A DNA stretch of 14,773 bases from Bacillota bacterium (GTDB lineage Bacteria > Bacillota > Clostridia > Oscillospirales > Ruminococcaceae). This document shows positions 14,068 through 14,773 of this stretch, in pieces (positions within the stretch are counted from its first letter, which is position 1; each line of letters opens with the position of its first letter). The stretch spans positions 1-14,773 of the forward strand of contig JAEWWW010000074.1 of the NCBI GenBank assembly GCA_023396215.1, given 5' to 3'. The translations under genes and the position numbers were made by a program. The notes under the pieces are model-generated. The model was not told the origin of the DNA, made no database searches, and saw only the letters and a program-made list of their open reading frames with translations.

Positions 14068-14092
14068 ATCAACAAGTTAATGAGGGAATAAT

Positions 14093-14644
14093 ATGGAAGC
14101 ATTAAAAAAAGTGTACAGGGTTTATTGCCGCATAGAGGATATCCTCGTTGGCTGCGGCTTTGCCACCATCGTCGGGCTTACCTTTGTCAACGCTGTGCTG
14201 CGCGCCTTTGACCGGCCGATTATCACAGTGGACGACATCTGCCTGCTGCTTTTCGGTTGGGTGGCCTTTTTGGGTGCCGACGTTGCCCTGAGATACTCCC
14301 GTCTGGTGGGTATGGATATTCTGGTCAGCAAGTTCCCCCCCAAGCTGCAAAAGTTTTTTCAGGTTTTGGTCTATGTCATCATGATTGCCGCACTGGCTAT
14401 CTTTGCCCAGCACGGCTTCGCCCTCGCCGCCGGTAACTGGAAGCGCTTTTACAACTCGCTGCCCATCTCCTATGGCTATGTGACCCTCAGTCTGCCGATA
14501 TGCAGCCTCCTGATGATTCTCACCTGCCTGATTAAAATTGGCAAGGTGGTTCTCCATTTTGGCGACGACAGCTATAACGTAAGAAAAGACAACCCCGACC
14601 TCGTGGGTGAAGAATACACAGGCGTAGACGCCACACAGGCATAA
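14093..14644 (+). CDS. dctQ: TRAP transporter small permease DctQ
   Basis: 183 residues with four hydrophobic segments (about 17-35, 48-66, 84-103, 121-143), as in DctQ. The first loop contains the family-type RPIITVDDICLLLFGWVAFLGADVALRYSRLVGMDILVSKFPP, matching the usual arrangement in which an acidic pair precedes helix 2 and a His/Arg-containing loop follows. SLPISYGYVTLSLPI (about 122-136) is the typical entry to helix 4. The polar tail (KDNPDLVGEEY...) is cytoplasmic. It is separated from dctP by a 324 bp gap holding a terminator-like hairpin and a repeat. dctM follows 17 bp after the stop. Confidence 0.9.
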   Translation: MEALKKVYRVYCRIEDILVGCGFATIVGLTFVNAVLRAFDRPIITVDDICLLLFGWVAFLGADVALRYSRLVGMDILVSKFPPKLQKFFQVLVYVIMIAALAIFAQHGFALAAGNWKRFYNSLPISYGYVTLSLPICSLLMILTCLIKIGKVVLHFGDDSYNVRKDNPDLVGEEYTGVDATQA

Positions 14645-14661
14645 GGAGGTTTCAAGATATT

Positions 14662-14773
14662 ATGTCGTTACTTATCATAACCTTTCTCATTCTGCTTCTG
14701 ATTAACGCGCCTATCGCCTTTGTTATCGGCCTTTCCGGCCTTGCGTGGTTCACACAGGCCGACGGCTTCTCGC
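14662..14773 (+). CDS. dctM: TRAP transporter large permease DctM (5' end only)
   Basis: ATG at 14662 with AAGGAGG (14643-14649) upstream. The frame runs open to the window end (37 codons seen). The visible residues form the first hydrophobic helix followed by INAPIAFVIGLSGL, the DctM family start (usually written as LLxGxPIAFALG). Its position after dctQ is the normal gene order. The rest of the gene is outside the window. Confidence 0.88.
   Translation, partial: MSLLIITFLILLLINAPIAFVIGLSGLAWFTQADGFS

Overview
The window reads as chromosome of a fairly GC-rich, low-redundancy anaerobic Firmicute, most likely a clostridial gut-type bacterium of the Oscillospiraceae/Ruminococcaceae kind. This placement is an inference from several things: Gram-positive style lipoprotein substrate-binding proteins, strong AGGAGG-type ribosome sites, PadR/HAAS and GldG/DUF4340 gene pairs typical of Clostridia, and GC-rich dispersed repeats. 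All convincing genes are on the + strand. No rRNA, tRNA, CRISPR array, phage gene or transposase is visible.

Region 1 (about 115-5283) is a complete branched-chain amino acid type ABC importer in the order livJ-H-M-G-F. It has a promoter upstream, a terminator-like hairpin after the binding protein gene and a strong terminator after livF. Region 2 (about 5320-6432) is a small AT-rich module: a PadR-family repressor with a clear dyad operator, and a two-helix HAAS-type membrane protein that carries the GGADGPT motif best known from Na+-pumping decarboxylase beta subunits. A 17-18 bp direct repeat flanks the module. Region 3 (6433-6950) has no gene and holds two copies of a ~115 bp GC-rich repeat. 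Region 4 (7002-11478) is an exporter-like ABC operon: a GldA-like ATPase, a GldF-like permease, a GldG-like protein and a DUF4340 protein.

Region 5 (11513-14773) is a GntR/FCD regulator followed by a TRAP transporter, dctP-dctQ-dctM, with dctM cut by the window edge. The regulator most likely controls the TRAP genes in response to a carboxylate, but that is inferred from position only.

The most striking non-coding observation is a 156 bp element present twice in opposite orientation with about 91% identity by eye. One copy lies between livJ and livH and the other between dctP and dctQ. In both cases it sits just after a terminator-like hairpin, between the abundant binding protein gene and the first membrane subunit gene. 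It has ~27 bp terminal inverted repeats and can fold into one long hairpin. It therefore looks like a MITE that may act as a differential-expression element, analogous to the REP sequences between malE and malF of E. coli.
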